Shown one piece after another: positions 6,987-12,651 of a stretch of DNA of 12,651 nucleotides. The notes beneath the pieces were generated by a model. It searched no databases, had not been told where the DNA came from, and saw only the letters and a program-made list of their open reading frames with translations. The stretch covers positions 1 through 12,651 of the forward strand of contig SKWB01000095.1 in NCBI GenBank assembly GCA_007129135.1, written 5' to 3'. The stretch comes from Halococcaceae archaeon. Lineage in GTDB: Archaea; Halobacteriota; Halobacteria; Halobacteriales; Halalkalicoccaceae. The translations under genes and the position numbers were made by a program. The stretch's first letter is position 1. Every line of letters begins with the position of its first letter.

Positions 6987-7356
6987 CGCGAGCGACCGCG
7001 GAGAGCACGTCCGTCGCCCGCTTCACTGCCGCGCCACTCTCCACGAAGACGAGCGTCCTGGGGGGCTCGACCGCCTTCGGTCTGACCCGGATCCCCACCT
7101 CACGAGCCGCGCTCGCTGCACGGTCGGGGGCCGCGCGACACTCGATCCGGATCCGATCCGGCTGGACGAAGACCTCCGCGAACGGCTCGCCCTCCCGCAC
7201 GATCCGGTAGGCGAGCGCGCCGTCGGCCGTCGGCTCGACGTCGGGATCCGCATCGGCGAGCGCGAGCAGGTCCAAACCACTGTCCTCGCGGCCGTCGATC
7301 TCCGAGGCCAACAGCTGTGCGATCCGTTTTCCATCGGTGATCCTGCGTTCGACCAT
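6979..7356 (-). CDS. Uncharacterised haloarchaeal protein, 125 aa
   Basis: I do not recognise this family. The product starts MVERRITDGKRIAQLLASEI and then reads as a compact alpha/beta domain: an acidic region (ADADPDVEPTAD), strands such as ALAYRIVREG, AEVFVQPDRIRIEC and REVGIRVRPKAV, and PRTLVFVESGAAVKRATDVL at the end. No signal peptide or membrane segment is seen. It is probably a real gene: its start shares one base with the stop of the upstream DUF2240-like gene (TGATG), codon use is typical, and the product is moderately acidic. A much longer upstream frame (to 7905) is a shadow of the neighbour. The operon partner suggests a shared job. Confidence 0.75.
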   Translation of the reverse strand: MVERRITDGKRIAQLLASEIDGREDSGLDLLALADADPDVEPTADGALAYRIVREGEPFAEVFVQPDRIRIECRAAPDRAASAAREVGIRVRPKAVEPPRTLVFVESGAAVKRATDVLSAVARAS

Positions 7357-7814
7357 CAGCGCTCGCGCTCCCCCGCGAGGATCTCCCTCGTCATCCGGAC
7401 CTCCTCCCCGACGTCGATCCCCCGGCGGTGAGCGAAGAGGACCGCCGCGGTCTCGATCGTCACCCCACGCTCGGCCTGGAGCTCGTTGATACCCGCGACC
7501 GCACGCTGTTTCTCGATACCGGCAGCGACCAGCGAGTCGAGCACCCGCTCGAAGACCGACGGCGAGGAGAGCAGGTCCTCGTCGGGCGAGAACCCCTCGG
7601 GGATCGTCACCTCGCTCGGCGCGAAGGTGACGCGCAGCCCCTCGTCCGTGTGCTCGAGCAGCCCCTGTCCAACGGCGACGTCGATCAGGCGTTTCGACTG
7701 ATCGGGCGAGAACCAGTCCCGGTCGAGCGAGAGCGCGACGACGAACGCGCTCTCCTCGATCGTCTCGGTGCCCGCCCGCTTGTACGGGGCGGCGACGGCG
7801 ACGCGCAGGCTCAT
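7356..7814 (-). CDS. DUF2240-like family protein
   Basis: This 152-aa cytoplasmic protein reads MSLRVAVAAPYKRAGTETI at the start, followed by SAFVVALSLDRDWFSPDQSKRLIDVAVGQGLLE (22-54), which I recognise as the pattern of the archaeal DUF2240 family. The middle (ERVLDSLVAAGIEKQRAVAGINELQAERGVTIETAAVLFAHRRG) is helical and ends in a charged tail. The early segment resembles a winged-helix-like fold in which a short helical unit precedes LLEHTDEGLRVTF, but function is not established. The stop shares one base with the start of the 125-aa gene, so the two are likely translated together. It is divergent from rps8e with 89 bp between starts, and a TTTA-containing box sits 27 nt upstream of its ATG. 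Confidence 0.8.
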   Translation of the reverse strand: MSLRVAVAAPYKRAGTETIEESAFVVALSLDRDWFSPDQSKRLIDVAVGQGLLEHTDEGLRVTFAPSEVTIPEGFSPDEDLLSSPSVFERVLDSLVAAGIEKQRAVAGINELQAERGVTIETAAVLFAHRRGIDVGEEVRMTREILAGERER

Positions 7815-7837
7815 GGGCCGCCTGCGCGCCCCGCCGG

Positions 7838-7845
7838 CCTAAACG
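7838..7845 (-). promoter_or_regulatory. TATA-like box for the DUF2240-like gene
   Basis: The minus strand reads CGTTTAGG, centred about 27.5 nt before the ATG at 7814, consistent with a leaderless transcript. It lies back to back with the rps8e promoter. Confidence 0.4.
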
Positions 7846-7872
7846 GTTCGTTGTCGATCCCGAGAACGAGGT

Positions 7873-7880
7873 GTTTTTGT
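7873..7880 (+). promoter_or_regulatory. TATA-like box for rps8e
   Basis: GTTTTTGT is centred 27.5 nt before the rps8e ATG (7904). The spacing implies that transcription starts at or within a base or two of the start codon. No Shine-Dalgarno sequence lies before the ATG (CTCTCTCGCGCC), which agrees with a leaderless message. Confidence 0.55.
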
Positions 7881-7903
7881 AGCCGCCGGCTCTCTCTCGC
7901 GCC

Positions 7904-8275
7904 ATGAACGATCACGGCCGGTCGATCAGGAAGCGAACCGGGGGGCGACGACGCCCGATCAGAAAGCGCCGAAAGCACCAGATCGGCGGCCACCCGACCG
8001 AGACGGTCGTCGGCGAGCCGAAGTTCAAGACCGTGAAGGCCCGCGGCACCACCGAGAAGGTCCGCGCGGTCTCGACCGACACCGTCACGATCGCCACCGA
8101 CGACGGCACCGTTCGCGCGACGATCGAGGACGTCGTCGAGAACCCGGCGAACCCGAACTACGCCCGCCGGAACATCATCACGAAGGGCGCGCTCATCGAG
8201 ACGACCGAGGGGCGTGCTCGCGTGACCTCCCGACCCGGCCAGGACGGACAGGTCAACGCCGTCCTCGAGAGCTGA
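7904..8275 (+). CDS. rps8e: 30S ribosomal protein S8e
   Basis: This 123-aa protein is the archaeal/eukaryotic S8e of the small ribosomal subunit. The basic N-terminus (GRSIRKRTGGRRRPIRKRRK, 5-24) binds rRNA and carries the S8e signature KRTGG. The rest is highly typical of haloarchaeal S8e: TVVGEPKFKTV, ENPANPNYARRNIITKGA and the C-terminal GRARVTSRPGQDGQVNAVLES. Length matches the family and the start is unambiguous. It appears to be a single-gene transcription unit with its own promoter box upstream and a T-rich stretch just after the stop. The basic N-terminus stands out among the acidic proteins of the window, as expected for an rRNA-binding protein. Confidence 0.98.
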   Translation: MNDHGRSIRKRTGGRRRPIRKRRKHQIGGHPTETVVGEPKFKTVKARGTTEKVRAVSTDTVTIATDDGTVRATIEDVVENPANPNYARRNIITKGALIETTEGRARVTSRPGQDGQVNAVLES

Positions 8276-8278
8276 GGA

Positions 8279-8287
8279 TCTCTTTTC
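8279..8287 (+). terminator. Possible oligo-T terminator after rps8e
   Basis: A pyrimidine/T-rich run (TCTCTTTTC) starts 3-4 nt after the rps8e stop codon. Archaeal RNA polymerase often stops at such T-runs without a strong hairpin. The same stretch could serve as a TATA-like box for the small ORF at 8313, so its role is uncertain. Confidence 0.35.
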
Positions 8288-8312
8288 ACTGTTCGGTCGG
8301 AGAGCGCGCCGG

Positions 8313-8417
8313 ATGCTCGAAGCGGAGGGCCTCCGCGAGTACCTGGTGTGGGAGATGCGACAGGGCGACCGGGATGCCGAACGCGAAGACGGGACCCGAC
8401 GGATAGCCCCGGGCTGA
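8313..8417 (+). CDS. Possible small ORF, 34 aa
   Basis: This short frame starts MLEAEGLREYLVWEMRQGD and ends RRIAPG before a TGA. It has 10 acidic residues in 34 and a plausible amphipathic helix (LREYLVWEMRQ), a composition like the real proteins here. A T-rich box (8281-8288) is centred about 28 nt upstream of the ATG, as in the leaderless genes nearby. I do not recognise the product. It could equally be chance or the decayed remnant of a larger gene; the 205-bp gap to the regulator's stop holds no other frame that I can support. Confidence 0.3.
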   Translation: MLEAEGLREYLVWEMRQGDRDAEREDGTRRIAPG

Positions 8418-8480
8418 GAGCGGGTCACGGTAGGGGGTGGTAGATCCGCTCGCGAGAGGGCTAGGACCGAAACGAGCCGC

Positions 8481-9485
8481 TCAGCGTTCGGGTCGCGGTG
8501 CCGCGTTCTGGAGGGCGGTCTCGGCGATGTTGCCGCCGTAGTCCGCGGTCCGCGAGAGCGAGTCGACGATCAGTCCGAGGTGTTGGGCCTGGAGCGGGTC
8601 GTCGAGCCCGCGGATCCGCTCGTCGACCGCGCGGGTGTGCTCGTCGATTCCCTCGACGTCCGCTCGCGCCTGGTTGGCGAGTCGCGTCGCGCGGTCGCTC
8701 TCGGCCTCGAGGAAGGCGTCCATCGCGAGTTCGACCACGGCGATGGCGTCGTCGTGGAGCGCGAGGAGGGGTTCGGCCACCTCCTCCGAGGTCGGATCGA
8801 TCTCCAGCGAGAGGTCGGCGACTTTCGCCGCGTGGTCGCCGATGCGTTCGAGCTGTCTCGCGACGGAGTGGTGGTCGAAGCAGGCCTCGCGACCGATATC
8901 GAGGTCGGCCGCCGCGCTCGGGTTCCTGAGCATCGACCGGAACACCCGCGAGACCATGAACCAGAGCCGGTCGACGTCGTCGTCGCGTTCGCGGACGTCG
9001 TCCGCGAGGTCCGCGTCGTTCTCGACCGCGGCGGTCACGGCGTCGGAGAGCATCGTCACGGCGATCAGTCGCATCCGCGTCACCGCGTTGTGGACCGAGA
9101 GCTGTCCCGAGTCGAGCAGGTCCTGGAGCAACACCCGCGAGCCGGTCTCCTCGACGACCTCGAGGCCGACGAGCGCCTGTGTGGCGTCCCTGACCGAGCG
9201 GCGCTGGTCGGCGGTGATCTTCTCGGCTTCGAGCCTGATGAGGTCGAACCCGCTCACGTACATCGTCACGACCGCGCGGGTCAGATCCCTGCCGTGGACG
9301 TCGTCGATCTCGAGGATCCCCTCGATCGGATCCTCGTCGCGGCGCACCGAGAGCAGCAGCGAGTCGCCCTCCGGGTAGAACGTCACTTCGGAGCCGGCCG
9401 ACACGCCGTGTGCTTCGGCCCACCGCTTCGGGATCGAGACGGTGAACGTCGATCCGCCGGTCACCTGGACTTTTCGCGTCTCCAT
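8481..9485 (-). CDS. SpoVT/AbrB-PhoU fusion, likely phosphate-uptake regulator
   Basis: This 334-aa protein joins a DNA-binding domain to PhoU domains. Residues 1-47 (METRKVQVTGGSTFTVSIPKRWAE...SEVTFYPEGDSLLLSV) match the SpoVT/AbrB swapped-hairpin fold, including the SIPK turn. Residues from about 120 to the end are helical and hold two PhoU-type units, with ERIGDHAAKVADL (213-225) and the less exact SRTADYGGNIAE (310-321) as the metal-binding repeats. Residues 50-118 connect them. Haloarchaea lack PhoB/PhoR, and proteins of this build are thought to link Pst activity to transcription. The gene is divergent from pstS, with 267 bp and several inverted repeats between starts, so it may control pst and itself. 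A TTTATT box lies 26.5 nt upstream of the ATG. Regulatory role is inference from domains and position. Confidence 0.9.
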   Translation of the reverse strand: METRKVQVTGGSTFTVSIPKRWAEAHGVSAGSEVTFYPEGDSLLLSVRRDEDPIEGILEIDDVHGRDLTRAVVTMYVSGFDLIRLEAEKITADQRRSVRDATQALVGLEVVEETGSRVLLQDLLDSGQLSVHNAVTRMRLIAVTMLSDAVTAAVENDADLADDVRERDDDVDRLWFMVSRVFRSMLRNPSAAADLDIGREACFDHHSVARQLERIGDHAAKVADLSLEIDPTSEEVAEPLLALHDDAIAVVELAMDAFLEAESDRATRLANQARADVEGIDEHTRAVDERIRGLDDPLQAQHLGLIVDSLSRTADYGGNIAETALQNAAPRPER

Positions 9486-9506
9486 GCGGGCACTCCGGAG
9501 CCGGCC

Positions 9507-9516
9507 GCAATAAACG
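9507..9516 (-). promoter_or_regulatory. TATA-like box for the AbrB-PhoU gene
   Basis: The minus strand reads CGTTTATTGC, centred about 26.5 nt before the ATG at 9485. This fits a leaderless transcript. A second AT-rich element, TATATCTATA (9521-9530), lies just behind it. Confidence 0.5.
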
Positions 9517-9568
9517 TCCGTATATCTATACTGTCGTCCCGCCGATCGCCACGGATCGACATCTTCCG

Positions 9569-9636
9569 CCGACCGTGATCCGTACCGCGACCGTTCGGTC
9601 GGTATATAGAGTATATCGAGCGGTCGGATCCGACCG
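9569..9636. promoter_or_regulatory. Cluster of four CGGTCGG/CCGACCG motifs, candidate operator
   Basis: The 7-mer occurs four times in 68 bp of the regulator-pstS gap: CCGACCG at 9569-9575, CGGTCGG at 9596-9602, CGGTCGG at 9621-9627 and CCGACCG at 9630-9636. The second copy is part of GACCG-TT-CGGTC (9589-9600); the last two form the 20-bp palindrome. The 7-mer is also found inside coding DNA (for example near 915), so the clustering, not the word itself, is the evidence. Confidence 0.45.
9602..9616. promoter_or_regulatory. Paired TATA-like repeats GTATAT next to the palindrome
   Basis: GTATAT occurs at 9602-9607 and again at 9611-9616, a direct repeat with 9-bp period, ending two bases before the 20-bp palindrome. 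It may be a distal promoter for either divergent gene; direction cannot be fixed from the sequence. Confidence 0.35.
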
Positions 9637-9638
9637 CT
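9619..9638. promoter_or_regulatory. Perfect 20-bp palindrome, likely operator
   Basis: The half-site AGCGGTCGGA is followed directly by its exact reverse complement TCCGACCGCT. It lies 115 bp before the pstS ATG and 134 bp before the AbrB-PhoU ATG, beside TATA-like repeats. Dimeric or tetrameric AbrB-type proteins and other regulators bind such sites, so it is a good candidate for control of the pst operon or of the regulator gene. Confidence 0.5.
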
Positions 9639-9683
9639 TGCACCGGAACGTTCGTGTCCTTCGATCGGAGAGTGGGGATTTAC

Positions 9684-9703
9684 TGTGAATTACGGAGTCC
9701 ACA
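9684..9703. promoter_or_regulatory. Imperfect inverted repeat upstream of pstS promoter
   Basis: TGTGAATTAC and GGAGTCCACA match as reverse complements at 7 of 10 positions, with perfect outer TGTG/CACA arms. The site ends 17 bp before the pstS TATA-like box, where archaeal activators often bind. It may be a phosphate-response element, but symmetry is modest. Confidence 0.3.
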
Positions 9704-9720
9704 ATAGCGAACATAGTAGG

Positions 9721-9728
9721 GTATTTAG
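9721..9728 (+). promoter_or_regulatory. TATA-like box for pstS
   Basis: GTATTTAG is centred about 28 nt before the ATG at 9753, giving a leader of at most a few nt. A purine-rich GGAGAAGGGAG lies just before the start but is too close to act as a normal Shine-Dalgarno sequence in a leaderless message. Confidence 0.5.
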
Positions 9729-9752
9729 AGGTCCGACGAGGAGAAGGGAGTG

Positions 9753-10781
9753 ATGGCACGGTCCGGCGGGAACGGAGGCGAATCGGTGTCACGTCGGGCG
9801 TTTCTCTGCGGCGTGGGGGCCGTCGTCCCGGCGGTCGCCGGCTGTATCGCCCGGGGTGAGGACAGCGGACTCACGGGTGAGGTGCTCGTCGACGGCTCGA
9901 ACACACTCCTCCCACACGCCGCGGCCGTCGCCGAGGAGTTCCAGTGGCGGAACAACCGCGTCCAGATACCGGTCTACGGCTCGGGAACGGGTGCCGGCTT
10001 CCAGCGCTTCTGTGCGGGCGAGACCCACGTCCAGAACGCGAGCCGCGAGATCCTCGACGACGAGGCCGCCCAGTGCGAGAGCTCGGGCGTGGAGTACGTC
10101 GCGCTCGAGACCGCGCTCGACGGCCTCGCGGTGTTCGTCCACGCGGAGAACGACTGGTGTGACTGTCTCACCGTCGAGGAGCTGGACGAGATCTGGCGGT
10201 CGGGGAGCGACGTCGAGACGTGGGCCGACGTGCGAGCCGACTGGCCCGACGAGGAGATCGACCTCTACGGCCGCGACACCGGCTCCGGGACGTTCGACTA
10301 CTTCACCGAGGCGATCACGGGGGAGATCGGCGCGATCCGCTCGGACTACTCGGCGAGCGCCGACACGAACGTGATCGTCCGGGGCGTGCGGGGCAACCAG
10401 TACGCCCTCGGCTTCGGCGGTGCCGGCTACTACTACGAGAACGAAGAGGAGCTCTCGCTCGTGGGCATCGACGACGGGGACGGCTGTGTCGAGCCGACGC
10501 TGGAGACGATCGAGTCCGGCGAGTACACCCCGCTCACCCGGCCGATGTTCGCCTACGTCAACCTCGCGGAGTTCGAGCGCGAGGCGTTCCGCGAGTTCGT
10601 CCGCTTCTACTTCGAGGAGGTCGACGACCGGGGCTACGAGATGGGTCGCGAGGCCGGGATCGTCGAGGAGGGCGAGGAGCTCACCTGGACGGGGTGGGCC
10701 GCCCGCCGCGTCGGCTACTACGCGGTGCCCGACGAGACGATCGAGGAGGAGCGCGCCCGGGTCGAGGAGCTGATCGGATGA
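9753..10781 (+). CDS. pstS: Phosphate ABC transporter substrate-binding lipoprotein PstS
   Basis: This 342-aa extracytoplasmic protein captures phosphate for the Pst importer. It has a Tat signal with SRRAFLCG (13-20) and a lipobox VAGC with Cys31 as lipid anchor. Phosphate-binding segments are visible: DGSNTLLP (47-54), [11 protein letters not shown] (76-86), NASREI (95-100) and [11 protein letters not shown] (174-184). Unlike PhnD, it has almost no acidic linker after the Cys. Several further Cys residues (87, 108, 136, 138) are unusual for an exported haloarchaeal protein and could form disulfides. I start at the ATG 9753; a GTG at 9750 would add one residue. It opens the pstSCAB operon, and its TGA overlaps the pstC ATG as ATGA. 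Confidence 0.95.
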   Translation: MARSGGNGGESVSRRAFLCGVGAVVPAVAGCIARGEDSGLTGEVLVDGSNTLLPHAAAVAEEFQWRNNRVQIPVYGSGTGAGFQRFCAGETHVQNASREILDDEAAQCESSGVEYVALETALDGLAVFVHAENDWCDCLTVEELDEIWRSGSDVETWADVRADWPDEEIDLYGRDTGSGTFDYFTEAITGEIGAIRSDYSASADTNVIVRGVRGNQYALGFGGAGYYYENEEELSLVGIDDGDGCVEPTLETIESGEYTPLTRPMFAYVNLAEFEREAFREFVRFYFEEVDDRGYEMGREAGIVEEGEELTWTGWAARRVGYYAVPDETIEEERARVEELIG

Positions 10782-11695
10782 GCAGCACGGATCTCACCCG
10801 GTCGGCGACCGGCGTGGGGGGGCGGACGGACAGCCTCGTCCGGTACGTCTTCTTCGCCTGTGCGGCGCTCTCGGTGCTCACCACGGTCGGGATCATCGTC
10901 GTCCTGCTCGAGGGCTCCGTCGAGTTCTTCCGAACCGTCTCGGTGATCGAGTTCCTCACCGGCACCGAGTGGTCGCCGCTGATCGAGCCGGTGAGCTACG
11001 GCGTGCTCCCGCTCGTCTGGGGCACCCTCGTCATCACCGTCGGGTCGGCGCTGATCGCGATCCCGATCGGGACGGCGACGGCGATCTACCTCTCGGAGTA
11101 CGCCGATCCGGGGGTCCGGTCGGTCGTGAAACCGATCCTCGAGATCCTCGCGGGGGTTCCGACGATCGTCTACGGCTTCTTCGCGCTCTCCTTTATCACC
11201 CCACAGCTACAGCGGTTCCTCCCGTGGGAGGTCGGGACGTTCAACGCCGCCGCGGGCGCGATCGTCGTCGGGATCATGATCATCCCGATGGTCTCCTCGC
11301 TCTCGGAGGACGCCATGCACGCGGTGCCCGACGAACTGCGCGAGGGCGCGTACGGCCTCGGAGCGACCAGGTACGAGGTCTCGACGGACGTGGTGCTGCC
11401 GGCGGCTGTCTCGGGCATCCTCGCCTCGTACGTGCTCGCGCTCAGCCGGGCGATCGGCGAGACGATGGCGGTCACCCTGGCGGCGGGGATGGCCGCGCAG
11501 TTCACCACCAGCCCGTTCGAGCCGATCCAGACGATGACGGCGTACATGGTCCAGATCGGCATCAGCGACGTCTCGGTGGGGTCGATCGGCTACCAGAGCC
11601 TCTTCGCCGTCGGCCTCACCCTCTTCGTGATGACGCTCTCGATGAACCTCGCGAGCATGTGGATCCGATCGCGGTACAGGGAGGAGTACCGATGA
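10778..11695 (+). CDS. pstC: Phosphate ABC transporter permease PstC
   Basis: This 305-aa membrane permease forms half of the phosphate channel with PstA. The first membrane segment is at about 22-44, followed by an external loop with [10 protein letters not shown] (59-68), as in PstC proteins. Further segments are at about 76-105 and 157-175 and near the C-terminus. The ATPase-contact EAA loop is [21 protein letters not shown] (starts at 188), after [22 protein letters not shown] (124-137) and [11 protein letters not shown] are strong Pst permease marks. The ATG overlaps the pstS stop and its own TGA overlaps the pstA ATG, both as ATGA. The frame is open far upstream but that part is a shadow of pstS. 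PstC is assigned over PstA by gene order and the EWSPL loop. Confidence 0.94.
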   Translation: MSSTDLTRSATGVGGRTDSLVRYVFFACAALSVLTTVGIIVVLLEGSVEFFRTVSVIEFLTGTEWSPLIEPVSYGVLPLVWGTLVITVGSALIAIPIGTATAIYLSEYADPGVRSVVKPILEILAGVPTIVYGFFALSFITPQLQRFLPWEVGTFNAAAGAIVVGIMIIPMVSSLSEDAMHAVPDELREGAYGLGATRYEVSTDVVLPAAVSGILASYVLALSRAIGETMAVTLAAGMAAQFTTSPFEPIQTMTAYMVQIGISDVSVGSIGYQSLFAVGLTLFVMTLSMNLASMWIRSRYREEYR

Positions 11696-12594
11696 GCACG
11701 ACCGACCCGTTCGCCGACGTCTCCGATCTCGATCGAAAGCGGACGATCGGCCGGGTCTTCGTCGGCCTCTGTATCGCCTCGACGATGGTCGGGATCGTCG
11801 CGCTCGTCACGCTGCTCGCCGACGTCATCTACGAGTCCTGGGGCTGGCTCTCGGTCGACTTCCTCACCTACCCGCCCTCGCGCTTCCCGGAGAACTACCT
11901 CCCCGGCGGCCGCGGCGCTGGCATCTACCCCGCGCTCGTCGGCTCGGTCTTCCTGATCGCGCTCACCGCGCTCTTCACCGTCTTCCTCGGCGTCGGCGCG
12001 GCGGTCTACTTGGAGGAGTACGCCCCCGACACGAGGCTGACGAGCCTGATCGAGGCGAACATCGCGAACCTGGCGGGCGTGCCGTCGATCGTGTATGGAC
12101 TCCTGGGCCTCGCCGTCTTCGTGCGCTTCGTGGGAATGGGCCAGAGCTTACTGGCAGGGGCGCTCACGCTCACCCTGCTGATCCTCCCGATCGTGATCGT
12201 CGCCGCCCAGGAGGCGCTTCGAGCGGTGCCCGACTCCCAGCGCGAGGCGGCCTACGGCGTCGGCGCGACGAAGTGGGAGGTGATCCGCGACGTCGTCCTG
12301 CCCGCGGCGCTTCCCGGGATCATGACCGGGACGATCCTCTCGCTCAGCCGTGCGATCGGCGAGACCGCCCCGATCCTGATGGTCGGGGCGGCGACCTCGA
12401 TGTTCGTCGCGCCCGACTCGCTGCTCGGGCCGTTCGCGGCGATGCCGATGCAGATCTTCGACTGGGCGCGCCTGCCGCAGGCGGAGTTCCAGCACGTCGC
12501 CGCCGCCGGTATCGTCGTTCTGCTCACCGTGCTGCTCGCGATGAACGCCCTCGCGATCTACATCCGCTACCGGTTCGAGACCGACCTATCATGA
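11692..12594 (+). CDS. pstA: Phosphate ABC transporter permease PstA
   Basis: This 300-aa membrane permease pairs with PstC. Membrane segments are seen at about 20-43, 79-107 and 125-147, and in the C-terminal half. The external loop [20 protein letters not shown] (49-68) followed by [10 protein letters not shown] is typical of Pst[21 protein letters not shown] (127-146) and the EAA loop [21 protein letters not shown] (starts at 184), then [16 protein letters not shown], complete the family pattern. The ATG overlaps the pstC stop and its TGA overlaps the pstB ATG (ATGA both times), so the operon is probably translated by coupled re-initiation. Length is normal for the family. Confidence 0.94.
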   Translation: MSTTDPFADVSDLDRKRTIGRVFVGLCIASTMVGIVALVTLLADVIYESWGWLSVDFLTYPPSRFPENYLPGGRGAGIYPALVGSVFLIALTALFTVFLGVGAAVYLEEYAPDTRLTSLIEANIANLAGVPSIVYGLLGLAVFVRFVGMGQSLLAGALTLTLLILPIVIVAAQEALRAVPDSQREAAYGVGATKWEVIRDVVLPAALPGIMTGTILSLSRAIGETAPILMVGAATSMFVAPDSLLGPFAAMPMQIFDWARLPQAEFQHVAAAGIVVLLTVLLAMNALAIYIRYRFETDLS

Positions 12595-12651
12595 GTGAAA
12601 CCACACCCACCATCGAGACCAGCATCGACACCGAGACCGACAGCCAGCGAG
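12591..12651 (+). CDS. pstB: Phosphate ABC transporter ATP-binding protein PstB, N-terminal part (cut by window edge)
   Basis: Only the first 20 codons are present: [20 protein letters not shown], a Thr/Glu-rich, acidic N-terminal extension of the kind that precedes the ATPase domain in haloarchaeal PstB proteins. None of the ATPase motifs are in the window. The ATG overlaps the pstA stop as ATGA. The call rests on its place as the fourth gene of pstSCA and is therefore contextual, but strong. Confidence 0.85.
   Translation, partial: MSETTPTIETSIDTETDSQR

Noticed and set aside
8580..9578. Plus-strand 332-codon frame antisense to the AbrB-PhoU gene
   Set aside because: Mirror frame of a real gene; Val/Arg/Glu-rich with no recognisable domain.
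10220..10777. Upstream extension of the pstC frame inside pstS
   Set aside because: Arg-rich translation in the +1 frame of pstS; the real start is the ATGA overlap at 10778.
1..12651. tRNA/rRNA genes, CRISPR arrays, insertion sequences or prophage genes
   Set aside because: None seen: no spaced direct repeats, no transposase or integrase motifs, no cloverleaf-like sequence, and even base composition except in the intergenic gaps.

Overview
The window is about 12.65 kb of GC-rich DNA from a halophilic archaeon (class Halobacteria). The evidence is: very acidic proteins, two Tat-exported lipoproteins with a twin-arginine motif followed by a lipobox Cys and an Asp-rich linker, an archaeal ribosomal protein S8e, an AbrB-PhoU regulator instead of PhoB/PhoR, short or absent 5' leaders with T/A-rich boxes about 25-29 nt before start codons, and dense packing with 1-4 nt gene overlaps. 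I cannot name the genus from the sequence alone.

Layout, left to right. (1) 1-2222, minus strand: a phosphonate-type ABC transporter transcribed phnD > phnC > phnE, with phnE cut by the window edge. (2) 2223-2544: a 322-bp gap with AT-rich islands and several inverted repeats but no convincing gene. (3) 2545-4582: an inositol-monophosphatase-family phosphatase (minus) divergent from an HD-domain phosphohydrolase (plus). (4) 4614-6172, minus: pyrF followed by a class I methyltransferase with an ATGA overlap. Between the HD gene and the methyltransferase is a perfect 18-bp palindrome. (5) 6330-6986, plus: a HAD hydrolase whose end overlaps by 8 bp the end of a minus-strand pair, a DUF2240-like gene and an uncharacterised 125-aa gene (6979-7814). 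(6) 7904-8275, plus: rps8e, followed by a possible 34-codon ORF. (7) 8481-9485, minus: a SpoVT/AbrB-PhoU fusion regulator, divergent from pstS-pstC-pstA-pstB (9753-12651, pstB cut), in which every junction is an ATGA overlap.

The shared theme is phosphorus uptake. A phosphonate/phosphite-type importer lies at one end and a high-affinity phosphate importer with its likely regulator lies at the other, with housekeeping genes between. The most notable non-coding signal is the 267-bp gap between the regulator and pstS. It holds a perfect 20-bp palindrome, four copies of the 7-mer CGGTCGG (two on each strand) within 68 bp, adjacent TATA-like direct repeats, and a weaker inverted repeat just upstream of the pstS TATA box. 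This is a good candidate operator region for the AbrB-PhoU protein. I see no clearly new multi-gene system, mobile element, CRISPR array or tRNA.
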